In this document: positions 46,504-59,705 of the stretch, piece by piece
Layout: each line of letters opens with the position of its first letter
Position numbering within the stretch: position 1 is the stretch's first letter
Origin: Larix kaempferi
Taxonomy: Eukaryota > Streptophyta > Pinopsida > Pinales > Pinaceae
Length of the DNA stretch: 64,000 nt
Assembly: GCA_027924585.1 (NCBI GenBank)
Contig: BSBM01000753.1
Span: 19,389,501 to 19,453,500, forward strand
Direction of reading: 5' to 3'
Made by a program: the position numbers and the translations under genes
Notes under the pieces: generated by a model
Seen by the model: only the letters and a program-made list of their open reading frames with translations
What the model was told of the DNA's origin: nothing
The model's database searches: none

Positions 46504-46508
46504 GATAT
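46504..46508. other. Target-site duplication (right), gatat
   Basis: Matches 45066-45070 and proves that the two LTRs and the short interior inserted as one unit. Confidence 0.8.
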
Positions 46509-46641
46509 TTAGGACATGAAACCTTGTCAAATTTCTCCATTATATATGGAATTAGCATATCAAGAGGATGAATTGAATGAGGAGGTGGCTTAGATTGGAT
46601 CACATCCTCAAATGATACTAAATTTGAAGAAGAGGACATTT
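46509..46641. other. Gene-free host sequence next to the insertion
   Basis: A minus-strand open frame (46472-46663) crosses the LTR end and is cut by the insertion; SSSSNLVSFEDVIQSKPPPHSIHPL is plausible protein but unassigned. Confidence 0.3.
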
Positions 46642-46760
46642 CTTCTCCCACTACTCCTCCCATGTAATCGCAAATATAATATTAGCATTGATCATTTGCG
46701 ACATTCCTTCTCCCACTGCTCCCCCCATGTAATCACAAATACAATACTAACATCGATCCT
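46642..46760. repeat. 66-bp tandem duplication
   Basis: 'ttctcccactactcctccc' at 46642 and 'ttctcccactgctcccccc' at 46708, each followed by 'atgtaatc-caaata-aat'. Confidence 0.85.
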
Positions 46761-46900
46761 TTGAGTATATGGTATTCAACTTGCAGGGAAATATCCTCTA
46801 ATTCTTGTCCCTTAAAAGATAATATGTTGTGTAATAGGAATCCCTTGACCATGCTCTAGTGTTTCCTTAATATTTACCATGCAATACATGAATCATTAAT

Positions 46901-47050
46901 GTACATAAATATTTTTTCTCATGAAGAGATCTAACCATAATCTAAGGGTTAATAGAGGTTTTAGGGCTCTTTATCGTACATAAATATTTTTTCTCGTAAA
47001 GAGATCTAACCATAATATAAGGGTTAATAGAGGTTTTAGGGCTCTCTATC
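46901..47050. repeat. 75-bp tandem duplication
   Basis: 'gtacataaatattttttctc' starts at 46901 and 46976, followed by 'agagatctaaccataat' and 'ggttttagggctct'. Confidence 0.9.
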
Positions 47051-49186
47051 TTCAATGTATATAATTTCTCCTAAAGACCTTGGGTTTTAATAGCTAAGCA
47101 TACCATCTTTATAGTAACCCAAAAAGCCCACAATCAACCTATCTTATAAACTCTTCATTAAAGAATACAGAACAACAAGCCAATTATTGATGCCATATGC
47201 ATCAATTAAAACAACATGAAAGGATGACCCATTACAATACATAGAATTTTCATCCAAAAAGAGGCAAATAAACCCTCTAAAAACTTTCAATTTGTACTTG
47301 GGAAAAATTAATTCCCCCTATTACATAGAGAGAAACACCATTCCTCCTGGACCAAACAAACAACATATTTGAGATTAATCTCCTTCGTAGTCCAAAACAA
47401 ATTGCTTAGAACTCAATTTTCTTTGGTACTACAAACTATCGTAGCTAAGAGAGGGTGAACTTAATAAAAGAATGTATTCCGTATGACTAGGGTTATGCAT
47501 ACTTTTTATACATTACTTCACTTGCATATTTTATTATTTTCAATTCTACATATTACAAAATTATAAAATAAATATTAACAATATATTTATTAAAATGAGT
47601 TGGGTTATTTCGCAACTCACGAGCCAATTTCAAGCTTTAAACACATACGATTAGCTTTACGACTCCGAATAAGACAATGCTTTGGAGAAAACATGCCCTA
47701 ATGTAGTGTAGGGCTTGGTGAACATAACACCATTTAAGATTGGGTGAAAGCTACAAAGTATTTAGTCCTCGCTTTAGATAAATGTGCACTTATAGATAAA
47801 TGCGCACTTAGTTTATAATAGTTGTTTAAAAGAATATTTATATATTGTTTTATTAAAATTGAAAAAATATCATAAATGTGTTTGAGATATTTTATATAAT
47901 ACGTGGAGTAAATATAATAACATTTAGTTTTGCAATTTATGTTTGAAATTTTATTTTATTTTATATGGATAAGGTTTTAATAAAAATAATTACTCATTGT
48001 GAATTTGAATTCGTATGTGCTTAATAATGGAAAAACATTTTTTAATAGATGTTGTTACACATGCATACACGGAAAACACTTTCTAATAAATGTTATTATG
48101 GAGATTTATAATGTTATAAGTTTGGGTAATGTTCAAAAAACTTATGTTAAAACTTTGGAAATTGATGCCAGAGATTTTAGTGTATTTTCCAATAAATTTT
48201 TAATATAGTTTTTTTTGTGGTTAGAAGTTTTATGAGATGATTTTTTAATTGATTTGGTTTAATTGTTTAATCATACTAGTACTCTACTTAAATTGATAAA
48301 TTAACATTTGTAAATTACCAATGGATATATATTGGAGAATCAAAATATCAACACTAAGCATGGATGTGTATAACATATTTAGATTCCTTGGTGTGTATTT
48401 TAGATATTGAAAGCATTAAAAAACTTATAACAAAAATATGCACTAGTGCACCCTATTTATGATATGCACTAGTTCTTTACAATATATTACACATCAATGT
48501 GTATTTCAAAAGTAAAAGCACCCATGCATATATCAAAATGTGCATCACAAGTTCTTGTAATGATAATGATGATAGTAATGGTAGAAATAATGACATCGCC
48601 GAAGAAGGAATTGAATTTCCCTTTTTAACAGTACTAACGATTTTATTACAATCTTTTCACAACAGTACATAACTATGTATAAACCACACCAATTTGTAGA
48701 TATGTATTGATGCTATGAACCTAGAGGCTAAAGATCAAAATTACATAGTGAAAACACTCATAACAAACCACAAAATTGTAAATGCATTAAAATACTAGTA
48801 GGCATCATACACACAATATATTATCAAATTAAACCACAACAATTAATTTACCAAAAATCTCTTCCACTTTATTGAATCAATGGTGAATTGTCCTGGGCCT
48901 TATTACATTCATAATGCATATCCATAAGTCTTTTGGATCACACAAAAACACTAGTAGCAACAAAATACCAAAGAATGGAGATATCAAGATTTTTTAATAA
49001 ATTACAAACCTCATATTTATTCATGAAACCATGACTATTCGATTCCAATAATTTTTGTAGTTTGAGGGAAACTCAAACACTTTTATATTTGATAAATGGA
49101 TGATAATTGACTCTTCAACTTCCAATCTTTTCCTTTTCTTTTTCCTTCTATAATTAAATTGTGTAGACCATGTAATATCAATATCA
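47051..49186. other. Gene-free stretch
   Basis: No coding region, LTR or RNA gene could be supported. One 69-codon plus frame (47999-48208) has no family. Confidence 0.4.
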
Positions 49187-49348
49187 TTTTAAGAAATTTT
49201 GGATAATGCATAAATACATATTTCCTTTGCATCTTATGAAAAATTTAAATCCTAACTGCAAATATTATTTTAAGAAATTTTGGATAATGTATAAATAAAT
49301 ATTTCCTGCATCTTGTGAAAATTTTAGATCCTAACTTCAAATATTAAC
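49187..49348. repeat. 81-bp tandem duplication
   Basis: 'ttttaagaaattttggataat' starts at 49187 and 49268, and each copy ends in 'gatcctaact-caaatatt' or a close variant. Confidence 0.8.
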
Positions 49349-51139
49349 TATGAGCAAGAAAAATATACTAAACCCATGTTTTTAGAAAAAAAATTGTGTA
49401 TAATCTTTGGATATGGTGTGGCTTTGAAGAATACTTCACACGCATGAAATTTCGCGAGAAGATATAGAAAGTTTTCCTATACAACATATTTATATTTCAA
49501 TACTTAAATTTAGAGTATGAAAGTGCGATGATCAAAATATCAGGTCTCTATCAACATAGTAATACAATATATAAAATACTACACATGTGTTTTGGGCACA
49601 TGCACTTTATCAAATTATGATGAAATTTGGTAATATTGTATAAAACAATTTAGTTGACATCATGCCCAAAATTTGTACCCTAAATCTAATAAAATTAGCA
49701 AATGGAGATTGGTGAGGAGATAAATTGTGTGAACACCTACATTTTGATAAAAAAAACAATCATAAATTTCTATCCAAGGAAGTATGATGGAAAAGAATAT
49801 ATAGAACATTGGAAATCTTTTACACCCAAAAACATTTGCTTTTAATTTTTTTATTTTATTTTCATTTTTTCCAAATTTCCAAAAACAATAATAGTCTAAT
49901 ATTTACATTTACACATACTCATTTCTTAGAATTAAATATTAAATTTTATATATCGTAAAATATATCATATTATACCTTCACATAAATATTTAGAAATCAA
50001 TATAAAATTTAAACCTATTCCCAAACCCAAAACCAAAATATAAAAAATTTATATACAAAAATGTAAATTAGTATTTTGTCTAAAACATAATCATATACCA
50101 CACTACCTTTAAAGGTTTTACCTTATTCTTCTTTACTTTTACTCCACTCTCTATTATTTCTTCCATCCATTATGTAAAACCCTTCCTTAACACAAACCTT
50201 ATTACTATCATAAAAAACGTAATAATGTGAAAAACTCTAAGTATATTTAACATGGTTATTGACACAACTTTAATTACACGTGTAAAACAGTCAATAACAT
50301 TCCGATTGGATGAATGATATTTTCTAACGATATTTTCTCCAATTCATCACAATTATAGTATTCTCTCCATTTCTAGCATAATTTCATTTGTACAAATGAA
50401 AAATATAAGCTCTACTCCGCTATTCCAAACCATAATGCACGGCGATTACTCCTTCCCAAGCATTTGGGAGGTGAAATGTTAATTCAATTTCTGGAAATTA
50501 CAAAAATAAAAATTCAAGGTTTTAAAATTAGATAAATTGAAACTATAAACATTATATTACATATTTTTTTAATATTTCCAATCTAAAAAAGGATTTATAC
50601 CTTTGATCCCTCTTAATATTTGGTAAATCTCGTTTTAAGATAACTAAACCATTACTTGTCTTCTCTTTAAACATAATAATAAACTAATCAATAATATACA
50701 TATACATATACATATACGCTTGATTAAAAAATACCTAAAGTTGGTTAACTCATGTCGACATTGATGATGACCAATCCAAAAGGAAAACCTCTCAAACATG
50801 GTATGGTAAATTCAATAATGGTGGTAATATATCTCTTGCAAGGCTTCTCAACATTCAATAAGAATGATCACTATCATAGTTCAAATTATAAAAGGCATCC
50901 AGACTAAACTACAATAAGTAAATTTTCTTTTAATTAAAATCATTTTAATTAATGAAATCACTATATTATTAAATTATTTTTACTAAGTCGCTCTTTTATG
51001 GTACTTGATGCCCAAGCTACTCATCATTACATGCAATATTATTATTATTTTTATTTATTTCACTATTCTTTAATATTCACCCCTTTTATGTGTCAATTTA
51101 TGTATATTAAATTCACTTTTATTATAATCTTTCATTCTA
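49349..51139. other. Gene-free AT-rich stretch
   Basis: Nothing supported. Poly-A/T-rich tracts and a short 'catatacatata' run at about 50695-50715. Confidence 0.4.
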
Positions 51140-51144
51140 ATAGT

Positions 51145-51373
51145 TAGAATAATGTAGACATGAGTTATGTTGAGTTGTCATTGGAATTAGCATAGATCAG
51201 ATAGTGAGTTGGTGCTAGAATGTAATAGTTATCTAGATGCACCATTCCTGTATCTAGAGAGTTCTCTTATACCTATAAATATATAATGATGGTGAAGCAT
51301 TTCATAATAGAAAAATATATTGTTTGTTGTGTAAATCTCTTGTATCATGGTTGTTCTCCAAATTTTTCTTGTT
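51145..51373 (+). mobile_element. 5' LTR of a short Copia derivative (about 229 bp)
   Basis: The LTR begins TAGAATAATGTA (TG mutated to TA) and ends just before the primer site. It aligns with 53514-53655 through blocks such as 'gttatgttgagttgtcattgg' and 'gtagttatctagat'. A promoter-like 'cctataaatatata' lies at about 51273. Confidence 0.8.
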
Positions 51374-51387
51374 TGGTATCAGAGCCA
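51374..51387 (+). other. Primer binding site, tRNA-iMet type
   Basis: TGGTATCAGAGCCA, a perfect plant iMet primer site, follows the LTR directly. Confidence 0.95.
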
Positions 51388-51659
51388 GAAAGAATGAAAT
51401 ATTGTTGTGAAGGAAATCGATTGTGGATGAGACATGACTTGCTAGTGTTATCGTTTCTCTGAAGAGAAGATCTAGACTCCAATTTGTAGAGTTGTGTAGA
51501 GGAGATCACTACCTCTTGTGATGGTGAGAGTTGGTAGAGAGCCACTGTATGTGACAACAAATTATGTCATGTTAAGAACAATACGTTGAAGCCATCATTC
51601 GCTAAATGTGGCCGCTGCAGTAAAAAGAAGAGGAGTGTTATTTGTTTGCTCTGAAAAAG

Positions 51660-52280
51660 TCCTGCCAAGAATGTAATTGTTGTTGCTTGAATTACTGGAG
51701 CCTTTAAATTGTTGTGTGAAGATTTCTATTATTTGCAGGAGTTACCATGATCTGTATGAGGGGTCATTTTTCCAGTCACAAGCTATCATGAATCCATTGA
51801 ATGGATCCATAAGGATTCAATTCCTATCCATTGATGTATCTTTGTCTACTCACATTAATGAACTAAAGTCTATCATAAAGTAGTTGGCAGACCTTGGCAA
51901 TAAAGTAGAAGAAGATGATGCAAAGTAAATATTATTAAACAAATTATCCTCACATTATGATAATGCTATTTTCACATTAATTGAGTTGTCTTCTAGAACT
52001 ATGGATGAAATGATAGCAGCTCTATTAGTTGAGGAAAAGAAGTTGAAAGGAGATATAGGATCCTGTTCAGAAGCTGAAATTGCTTTATTCTCCATAGGAA
52101 GGAAAAATAAAAACAAGAGTACAATTGAATGCTTCTACCATCGAAGACGTGAACATACATCCCTGAATTGCAAAATTCATGCTAAAGATCTTTTGAATGG
52201 AAAATTGAAAAAGTCAACTAACATAGCTATTTTTGAAGATACATCAGATGCCATCTCTGAAGAATTTTGTATATCCTGAT
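51660..52280 (+). pseudogene. Ty1/Copia gag remnant
   Basis: Plus-strand frames give STHINELKSIIK, LADLGNKVEEDD, then ILLNKLSSHYDNAIFTLIELSSRTMDEM, AALLVEEKKLKGD and a knuckle at 52130-52171. This is the order of the C-terminal half of Copia gag (UBN2 domain, 'L.SLP..Y...' segment, zinc knuckle). The knuckle reads CFYHRRREHTSLNC, so the second Cys is His and zinc binding is doubtful. An in-frame stop at about 51926 separates two parts. The N-terminal half is shortened. Confidence 0.8.
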
Positions 52281-53513
52281 AGTGATAAAGAATACCCTTT
52301 CGAGCCTCTCAAAATTTTTTAGAATTTTTGGAAGCATCTACATCTAGATTGATTATGTAGTGTGGGTCATAGTAGCATAATTCGGCTGTATTGGCATTTC
52401 ACGTACGGAAATTCGGAACAAATTCAAATTCGCAGAATATTTGGTGTAAGTCTAATACAAATACGGATTCTTGGTAATGGAAAATTAAAGTTTGAAAACC
52501 AATTTAAAAAAAAAAAAACTTAAACACTATAAAACATAGATACCATTCAATTTATACTTTCTTATTAAAATAATTATTAATAACTAGTTGCCGTCACTCA
52601 CACTTGCCATATGGCAGGTTGTTGAAATTATGTATATATATATATATATATATTTTTTAAATATATTTGATTTTATTATATAAATGTCTATATACATTTA
52701 TCGTATATTTTTGAATACTCGATTAAAAAATATTATATATAAGCAGTCTACTTCCGTATTTTATTCGTACTAGATTTTTTCATTACGTATTTTTTCCATA
52801 TCGAATCGTATTCATATCCATATTCGTACTTGAATTATGCTACTATGGTGTGGGTTTGAAATTTATTGAGTGGTGTGCAAAGTTCATGATTGTTATTGTG
52901 TTTTTATTTTTGTTTATAATGAGTAATGAAGAACCAATTTATAGAACAAGGCAACATGATTTAAATCGATGGTTCTTACTGCATATGGTGACACAAGAAT
53001 GCATCACTAATTTGATTGTGCTTGCGGTCTGTTATAAGCTGGTGGCGTTGTATGGAGCCAGGAACATCAACTTACATGTTATTGATTATTTTGTGTGTTC
53101 AAGCGGTAAAGTTGTATGATTTACTTTTGAAGACATTTTGTATCCAAAGACTCGCCTTTCTAGATAACTGGTGAATATAGCGGAAGACCATGTATTCAAC
53201 AGATGGAGGTGGAGGTAGTTCCATAGAATGATTTAGTTACTTGACTGATTTTCTTGCAGAAGCCCGGACAAGCTGAGTATGTCAATACTGCCAATTCTAC
53301 AAGTATGCCAATGATAGTCAGAAGCGATTATGTCTTAAATGAATGAAGTGGAAGCTTGGAGAAATAGCGTTATCTAAGAAGTTTAGAGTGGGTATGACTG
53401 CTAGTGAAGACCATATCAGACAAATATGACATGTGACAAGATTGTATGTGTTTTAATGTCTTTGATTTGTAATGTATTGTAAGTCAACTCATTTCTCCAT
53501 TGAGAGTGGGAGT
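52281..53513 (+). pseudogene. Decayed interior and RNase H-like tail of the Copia derivative
   Basis: Protease, integrase and RT are absent. 52370-52850 is AT-rich with a (TA)n run at about 52630-52650 and may be a separate insert: 'cataatagcataattcg' type words on both sides ('tagtagcataattcgg' at about 52369 and 'gaattatgctactatgg' at about 52831) are inverted to each other. A plus frame at 52850-53119 (89 codons) is unassigned. Around 53180-53260 AEDHVFN fits the Copia RNase H start of the 'DH-F' block, and KLSMSI fits its end, but only weakly. The polypurine tract 'gagagtgggagt' precedes 53514. Confidence 0.45.
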
Positions 53514-53655
53514 TGGAATAATGTATAAATTAGTTATGTTGAGTTGTCATTGGAACTTGCATAGATTGTGAGTTTGTGCTAGGGTGTAGTAGTTATCTAG
53601 ATCCACCATTACTAGATTTATAGATTTCTCTCAAGTACCTATAAATATGTAACCC
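53514..53655 (+). mobile_element. Truncated 3' LTR of the Copia derivative
   Basis: Begins TGGAATAATGTA after a polypurine tract and matches 51145-51290. Similarity stops after 'cctataaatatgtaa', so about 85 bp of the LTR end are missing or replaced. Confidence 0.75.
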
Positions 53656-56259
53656 GTATGTAATTATGTAAATGTATATGTGTTTTTACAATAGGTATTT
53701 AACCCTCAAATACCTAAGCACGTGTTGTTCTGCTACCCAATGCCCCAATGCTCCTGACTTGGCTACACCATGACCTCACTCAAGATGTTCACTGCAAAAC
53801 ATATATGTGGTATGGTATTGACCAAATACATCGGGGAACCTATCACCTACCTATATAACATCATGGGATCCACCAACTCTAAATCAGAAGCTATTAGCTT
53901 TGTTTGATTGGTGATCATAGGTGTGGCCATAGGTTAGTAGACATATTCTTAGGTTAGTAGACATATTATATTTCCCTTTGTTCACATTTTTATAGATACA
54001 TTTTTTCTTATATATGTGGGAATCTGGACATCATTTTCTCAATGAGTGTGTTTATGATGGCCATGTCACACTAGATTGTGGAGTGGAGGTTGATTTTGAC
54101 CAATCTAGTTGTACTGGTCAATGTGATCAAAACATAATATAGGGGAATTTAAGTCACCTAAAAAAGATACAAGATGATTCCACAAGTAGACATATCATCT
54201 AAACACATCGATCTTTCTAAACTTCTACACAGTGACATTCCAGAATTCTTAACACAATGGATGAACACTGTGGAAACATATACTTAGAAATATAATCTTT
54301 TCAATGTGTTATTTTAAGGTTCAAGTGGTGAGATACCTTCAATGAGAGTAATGTAAAGGAAGATTTTGATAGTGGGATATTGTGTATAGATTATATAAGT
54401 GTGTGGGATGAAACCAATGAACCTTATTTTTTCTCAAAACATTGCAATCAAGTGTTTTTTTAACTAAATGTGTCGGATAAGGATTTGTAGTTTGTAATAA
54501 GACACAATCTAAGATCAAAACATCTTTTTTAGATTGAAACTATTATAATTCCAAGTGAGGAGGGTAATTAGGGTGATGGAAACAAAGAATGATATGTACA
54601 TGTTTTATTTCAACATTTATATTGTAGATACATATGATTTTATTATTGTTATCTATAATTAGCCAATTATATTTTTAAATACATTTATATTGTTGAAAAC
54701 AAAAATTTACAAACATGATGTTCAAAATAAATTAAACTATTTTAGAAGATTCCAATAAAAATTAATAATGATAAAGATCCTCCTTAGATTTTAATAATTT
54801 TATGTTACATATGTAATGCAAAATTATAAGATTTAATGTTTTTTACAATTCTTAGTGCCTTTAGACAAGGTGTTTGTTTCTAAATAATATTGTTAATAAT
54901 ATAAAGATTTTTAATATGCATTATAATTATTATATTAATTTAATATTAATAGTTATGAGTGAATAAATTTAATTAAGATATGGAAACTTAAAATAATTTA
55001 AAAATAATAAAATAAAATATATTTAAATATATTTTAAAAGAGGAAATTAAATATTAGAAAAATTACAAGAGAAGAAATACGGTTAAATCAATTATGACAA
55101 GCAACTTAATATAAGAGCTAGTTAAACAAATTGAATTTATAAGATTATTCACATGTAATTTAAATTTTTTTATATAGTTACTAAAAATCTTATGTATAGA
55201 AAAAAGATTCTAAAGAAAAGAAAATATATGATTTTTACCTTTCTTCAAGTTTAATAAATTAAAATTGATTTTAGTATATTAATGATTAAGATCATTATAT
55301 ATATAATGTCTTTACTATTCAAATATTAAAATAAATAATTATTATGGTCAATGGTGTTTTTATCTTATTTTATGTTTAATATAAAATTTTATATTAAAAT
55401 AAATAATTATTATGTTCAATGATTTTTTTATCTCATTTCATGTTTAATATAAAAGTTTAGAATCTTTTTCAGGATTTAATAAAATAAATTTATGTAAGAA
55501 TTAATCAAATATGATACATAGAATTATTTTCATTATTTAATATACATAATGTTATTGCTATATAAAATTGGAGAAATGATATTTTTGTTAGATTTAAATA
55601 CATTATTTTTTATGTTATCAAAATAATGAAAAATATAGACTAATATTTAAAAAGATAAATTTAAAATATATAATTTGATCCAATAAATTATTTAGAATAT
55701 CAAATCAATAATCATTGATTCATCCATTCAATCAAGTTTGATCAACATTTTGTATCTTTTTGAAAAATGATCAATCATTAAATGATTATCATAAAAAATT
55801 GATGATAAATAATTTTAATTAGAGTTAAATATTATATGACATCTCCAATTTAAATTATCAGTACATTTTAAATTTGATTTTAAAACAAAGAAAGCATTAA
55901 TCATGTTAATCATAAAACATATACATTATATTTTATGAATAAAATTGCAACTTCAACATCAACATTATATGAAAATAGATATTATCATATGAATGATAAT
56001 ATCCAAATCAATATATATTTCAATAATACATCTTAAATCGAATTTTAAAATAGAGAAATCATTAATAATATAAGTCATTAACATACACAATATATTTTAT
56101 GAATAAAACAATATCAACATCAATATGATATGAAAAAGAATTTAATAGGTATAAAAAATAATATGAAATCATTAAATATGTCAAATATACATCTCAAATC
56201 AAATATAAATGTAAACTATATATTGCATCAATTAAATATGCGGATGTAAGTAACAACTG
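53656..56259. other. Gene-free AT-rich stretch
   Basis: No gene supported. Minor direct repeats: 'aggttagtagacatatt' at about 53933 and 53953, and 'aaataaataattattatg' at about 55330 and 55400. Confidence 0.4.
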
Positions 56260-56574
56260 CTATAAGCTAGGCCTTCTAGTATAATAATAGAAAGCAATAC
56301 TTACACCACTAGAGCCAAAGGAATCAATACCCTCAGTAAATAAGAATGTAGAATGCAATAATGTGCATATCTCTCCACCACAAATGATATCACCTAATGT
56401 GGCCATATTGTGTATAGGATTAATGAGTGCAATGGGTGTTGCATCTCGTAAGTTATCTATTGTAGGAGAATATGATGGTAATTTATCTTGTGGAGGAGGA
56501 GGTAGTGGTAAATGATATATTGGACAAGGAGATGGAGGAAGAGGAAGAGGCATAGAATAACCATCATGAACCAA
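56260..56574 (-). CDS. Unrecognised proline-rich 104-codon open frame
   Basis: The frame begins with ATG, has a Pro-rich N-terminal part (PLPLPPSPCPIYHLPLPPPP) and a more ordinary C-terminal part (DATPIALINPIHNMATLGDI, GGEICTLLHSTFLF). The composition is unlike the AT-rich background, which argues for former coding sequence. I recognise no family, and no promoter or partner exon is visible. A broken transposon ORF is the likeliest reading. Confidence 0.25.
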   Translation of the reverse strand: MVHDGYSMPLPLPPSPCPIYHLPLPPPPQDKLPSYSPTIDNLRDATPIALINPIHNMATLGDIICGGEICTLLHSTFLFTEGIDSFGSSGVSIAFYYYTRRPSL

Positions 56575-57415
56575 TGAATTACAAGATAAAAGCTAATGGA
56601 AATGGTAATCAACCTTTTAAGTAGGTTGACTTAAATTACAATATGATGCATCAATAATTTCATTATGTGGAACATTCACCCATATATTTCCAATATTAGG
56701 GTCACATATGATCATGTTGGTTCATATCATGATACATTTGTGAAGAGTTATCATTGCTCATATTTGATCCACCAGTTTGTGATGGAATCTATGATTTGGC
56801 TTACATTTCAAGTCAAGTGTCTATATCTTAGGCATCTTATAAACCTCAACATATCGTGAGTGTATTGAAGAGGCACCTTCCCAACATACATGCCACTATT
56901 TGTAAAATAGAGAACAACAAAATAATTACATGGTTTAAATAAAGTATTATAATTAATTAAATTTGCATTAAATTAGACAAAATACAGAAACTAGATTAAT
57001 CAAAAGATAATTCTAACATTGATTTTGAGTCTAACATATAGTGCCTTATGTTGGTTGATTATAATATTCACACATACTCACTAGTCTAGCGTTGTGTATA
57101 GATATTGCATAACATACAATATGTGATCATACTTAGTTGATAACATCTCGTATATTTCTAGATTGATCAAGTATATAAAAATCATAATTCTTATTTTTTC
57201 TTTTTGATAAAAAATTCTACCTTTACATATAGATATGCACATCAATCATTCACTTAGAACTGCATAAATCAAATATTAATTAAATAATTAAAAACCTCTC
57301 TAAAATAAAAATAAAAATATGTATGAAGTAAATAAAAAACCCATCCTAACATCAAACACAACATGACAACACCCCAAAGGAAAACAAAACTATAAAAAAA
57401 ACTAATGCCAAACAA
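56575..57415. other. Gene-free stretch
   Basis: A 64-codon plus frame at 56665-56859 has no family. Nothing else supported. Confidence 0.35.
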
Positions 57416-57563
57416 CCTAATAGATATGGATCTCTCAAATAAATAATCAACATGTTACAACATATAGAAACTAATGATATCACAAACCACCTAATAGATA
57501 TGGATCTCTCAACTAAATAATCAACATGTTACAACATATGGAAACCAATGATATCACAAACCA
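57416..57563. repeat. 74-bp tandem duplication
   Basis: 'cctaatagatatggatctct' starts at 57416 and 57490, followed by 'aataatcaacatgttacaac'. Few differences between copies. Confidence 0.9.
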
Positions 57564-58083
57564 CCTACCACATTGATAAGTTGTGATTTTTTCACATAAT
57601 ATTAATAGTGCAATTCATATGTATGGATACACGAGTGCAATGCATCTATACATTCATGAATGCACCAAACAATTCATGTTATTTTATGCAAAAGGTCGCT
57701 TAATATTGAATTTACAATATCGTGAAGCTATGTCATTAGTGCCTATATATAGAAATATTGGAAAATGAACCATGAAAGATGTGTTATGATTTAAATTATG
57801 TTCTGTTTTTTAGTGAACTCCATATCGACCTTTGCACTACAAGGCTTTAAAAAAAGCCTCAATACCTTTGTTTCTCTAGAAAATATATAGATGCATCATT
57901 ATAGGTGTGTATGTAATTCCTAGTACAAGGACATATATTATATAACAAATTAATTTTTCCATACTAAGTGGTAAATTGGTAATAAATCGAAGCTCCGTTA
58001 TTGGTAATTTTGTATACTATCAAGATTATGTGATAAATGTGAGAGTAATTTTTAGAAATTTTGGCTTATAATGGGACACTCAT
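57564..58083. other. Gene-free stretch
   Basis: Nothing supported. Confidence 0.35.
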
Positions 58084-59705
58084 TGTAATATCTCGAATTT
58101 TGGATTAACTATTTTTGTTGTTATATTGGGCCATGGCCTTAGCACTTATGTTTTATTTTGAGTATTGGGCATAAGTCCTAGCACCTATGATTTACTCTTT
58201 TATATATTGACATATCGGGCATGGACCCTAACTGACTTCTTTATTTGAGTGTATACTGGGTGAGAAGGCCCCCATGTTTCAATGATGTTCTCCAGCTTTG
58301 ATATGGGTACAAACCCTAATATATTGAGATGACCTGTTGTTACTTACTGTGCAGAGCTATGATTTTACATGATTTTACTTATGAGTGTGTTGAGCATGGA
58401 CTTAGAAACACACATATAACCTATGTACTGGGCATAAGCCTCGATGTATCTAGAAGAATGTTTATGTACTAGGAGTAAGCCCTGAGGTACATTGAGTGTT
58501 GGGCGTAAGCCCTAGAGCACTCCAAGCTTGATAAACGAATACCGGATCCGAGGAAACTTAAATATTCTAGATGTGCCTCACAACCACATTCTAGCACTAC
58601 TATTGAGCAGAGGCTCTGGAATTGCACTAGCGTAACGCCCATGTGAGAGTGTTGAGCTAAAAGGATCTGAAGAGCATGCGGGGTTACTGGATCTCAATGT
58701 GTTGAGTTGGAAAAGACTCTGAATAGCACTTTTACTTTCATCACATTTATTTAATTTGATTAAATAATTCATCTTTTATTTATCATCAAATACTGCGGGA
58801 ACTACCGTGTTAAACGAGGGAATCCGACATGCAAAGAGAGAGACTAGAGGTGCCTATCTTAACTTACCGAAAGACCGTCCAAAGAAGTAGACCTTACCCT
58901 TAAGTTGTTAAAACTAAGTATCATGTTAAGATACAAGATTTAATATTATTATTAGGAATATTTAATAATTAATGATGTGATTAATTATTGCATATAGTTT
59001 ATACATAGTGGGATGCCACATTATTTAATAGTATTAATAGAGTATTAATATTTAGTGGGCAGCCACATTTATAAATAGTATCACTAATGTATTAATACCT
59101 AGGCTAGAAATATTATTAGTATAATTATTGTTATCATAATTACTATGAAGAGCTTAAATAAAAAATCACTATAGATAAAAACTAAAAACCATTGAAAAAG
59201 TCTTAGTGCAAAAGACTAGATATTTATTAAATAATATTTTTAAATATTATTGATCTAATTTAAAGAAACTAATTATTCTAATAGTCATAACTCAAGACTC
59301 CCTTACATAAAGAGGGCAGATCCCAAGTTTAGGGCATCATCTATCTTTTTCATTATCATTTTTTATGGTAATCAAAGAGAAGTCATCTGCTCCAAGAAAC
59401 TGAACCAGTAGAAACCCTAGGTCCTCTATCTCTTTTGCATGTTGGAATCCAGCTCAGGGGAAATCCATACAGAACTAGGAATGGTTGGAGGATCATGGTT
59501 GGGAGGAATACGGTAGCCCCAAAGTTATCCAGCTAAGGAAATAATCCTAACATGTTAGCTAATAGGTTCTGCATTAATTATTTTGGAGTGTGCAGGTTAC
59601 TATAGGAAGGAATCAAGTGCCAAGCAGCCAGGCTTCCACATGAAAGGATCAAGTGCTCAAGCAGCTAGGTATGTAGTATTCATTATTCCATTTTCCAGTT
59701 ATAAT
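58084..59705 (+). mobile_element. Candidate LTR-type sequence starting TGTAATATCTCG
   Basis: The start resembles LTR termini of plant Ty3/gypsy elements. Inside, a phrase 'gggcataagcccta' or a close variant recurs at about 58165, 58430, 58468 and 58500, each with 'agcac' nearby. Later come paired blocks 'gtgggatgccacatt' (59009) and 'gtgggcagccacatt' (59057). No matching end was found before the LTR at 59706, so the element may be interrupted by it and continue beyond the window. Candidate only. Confidence 0.3.
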
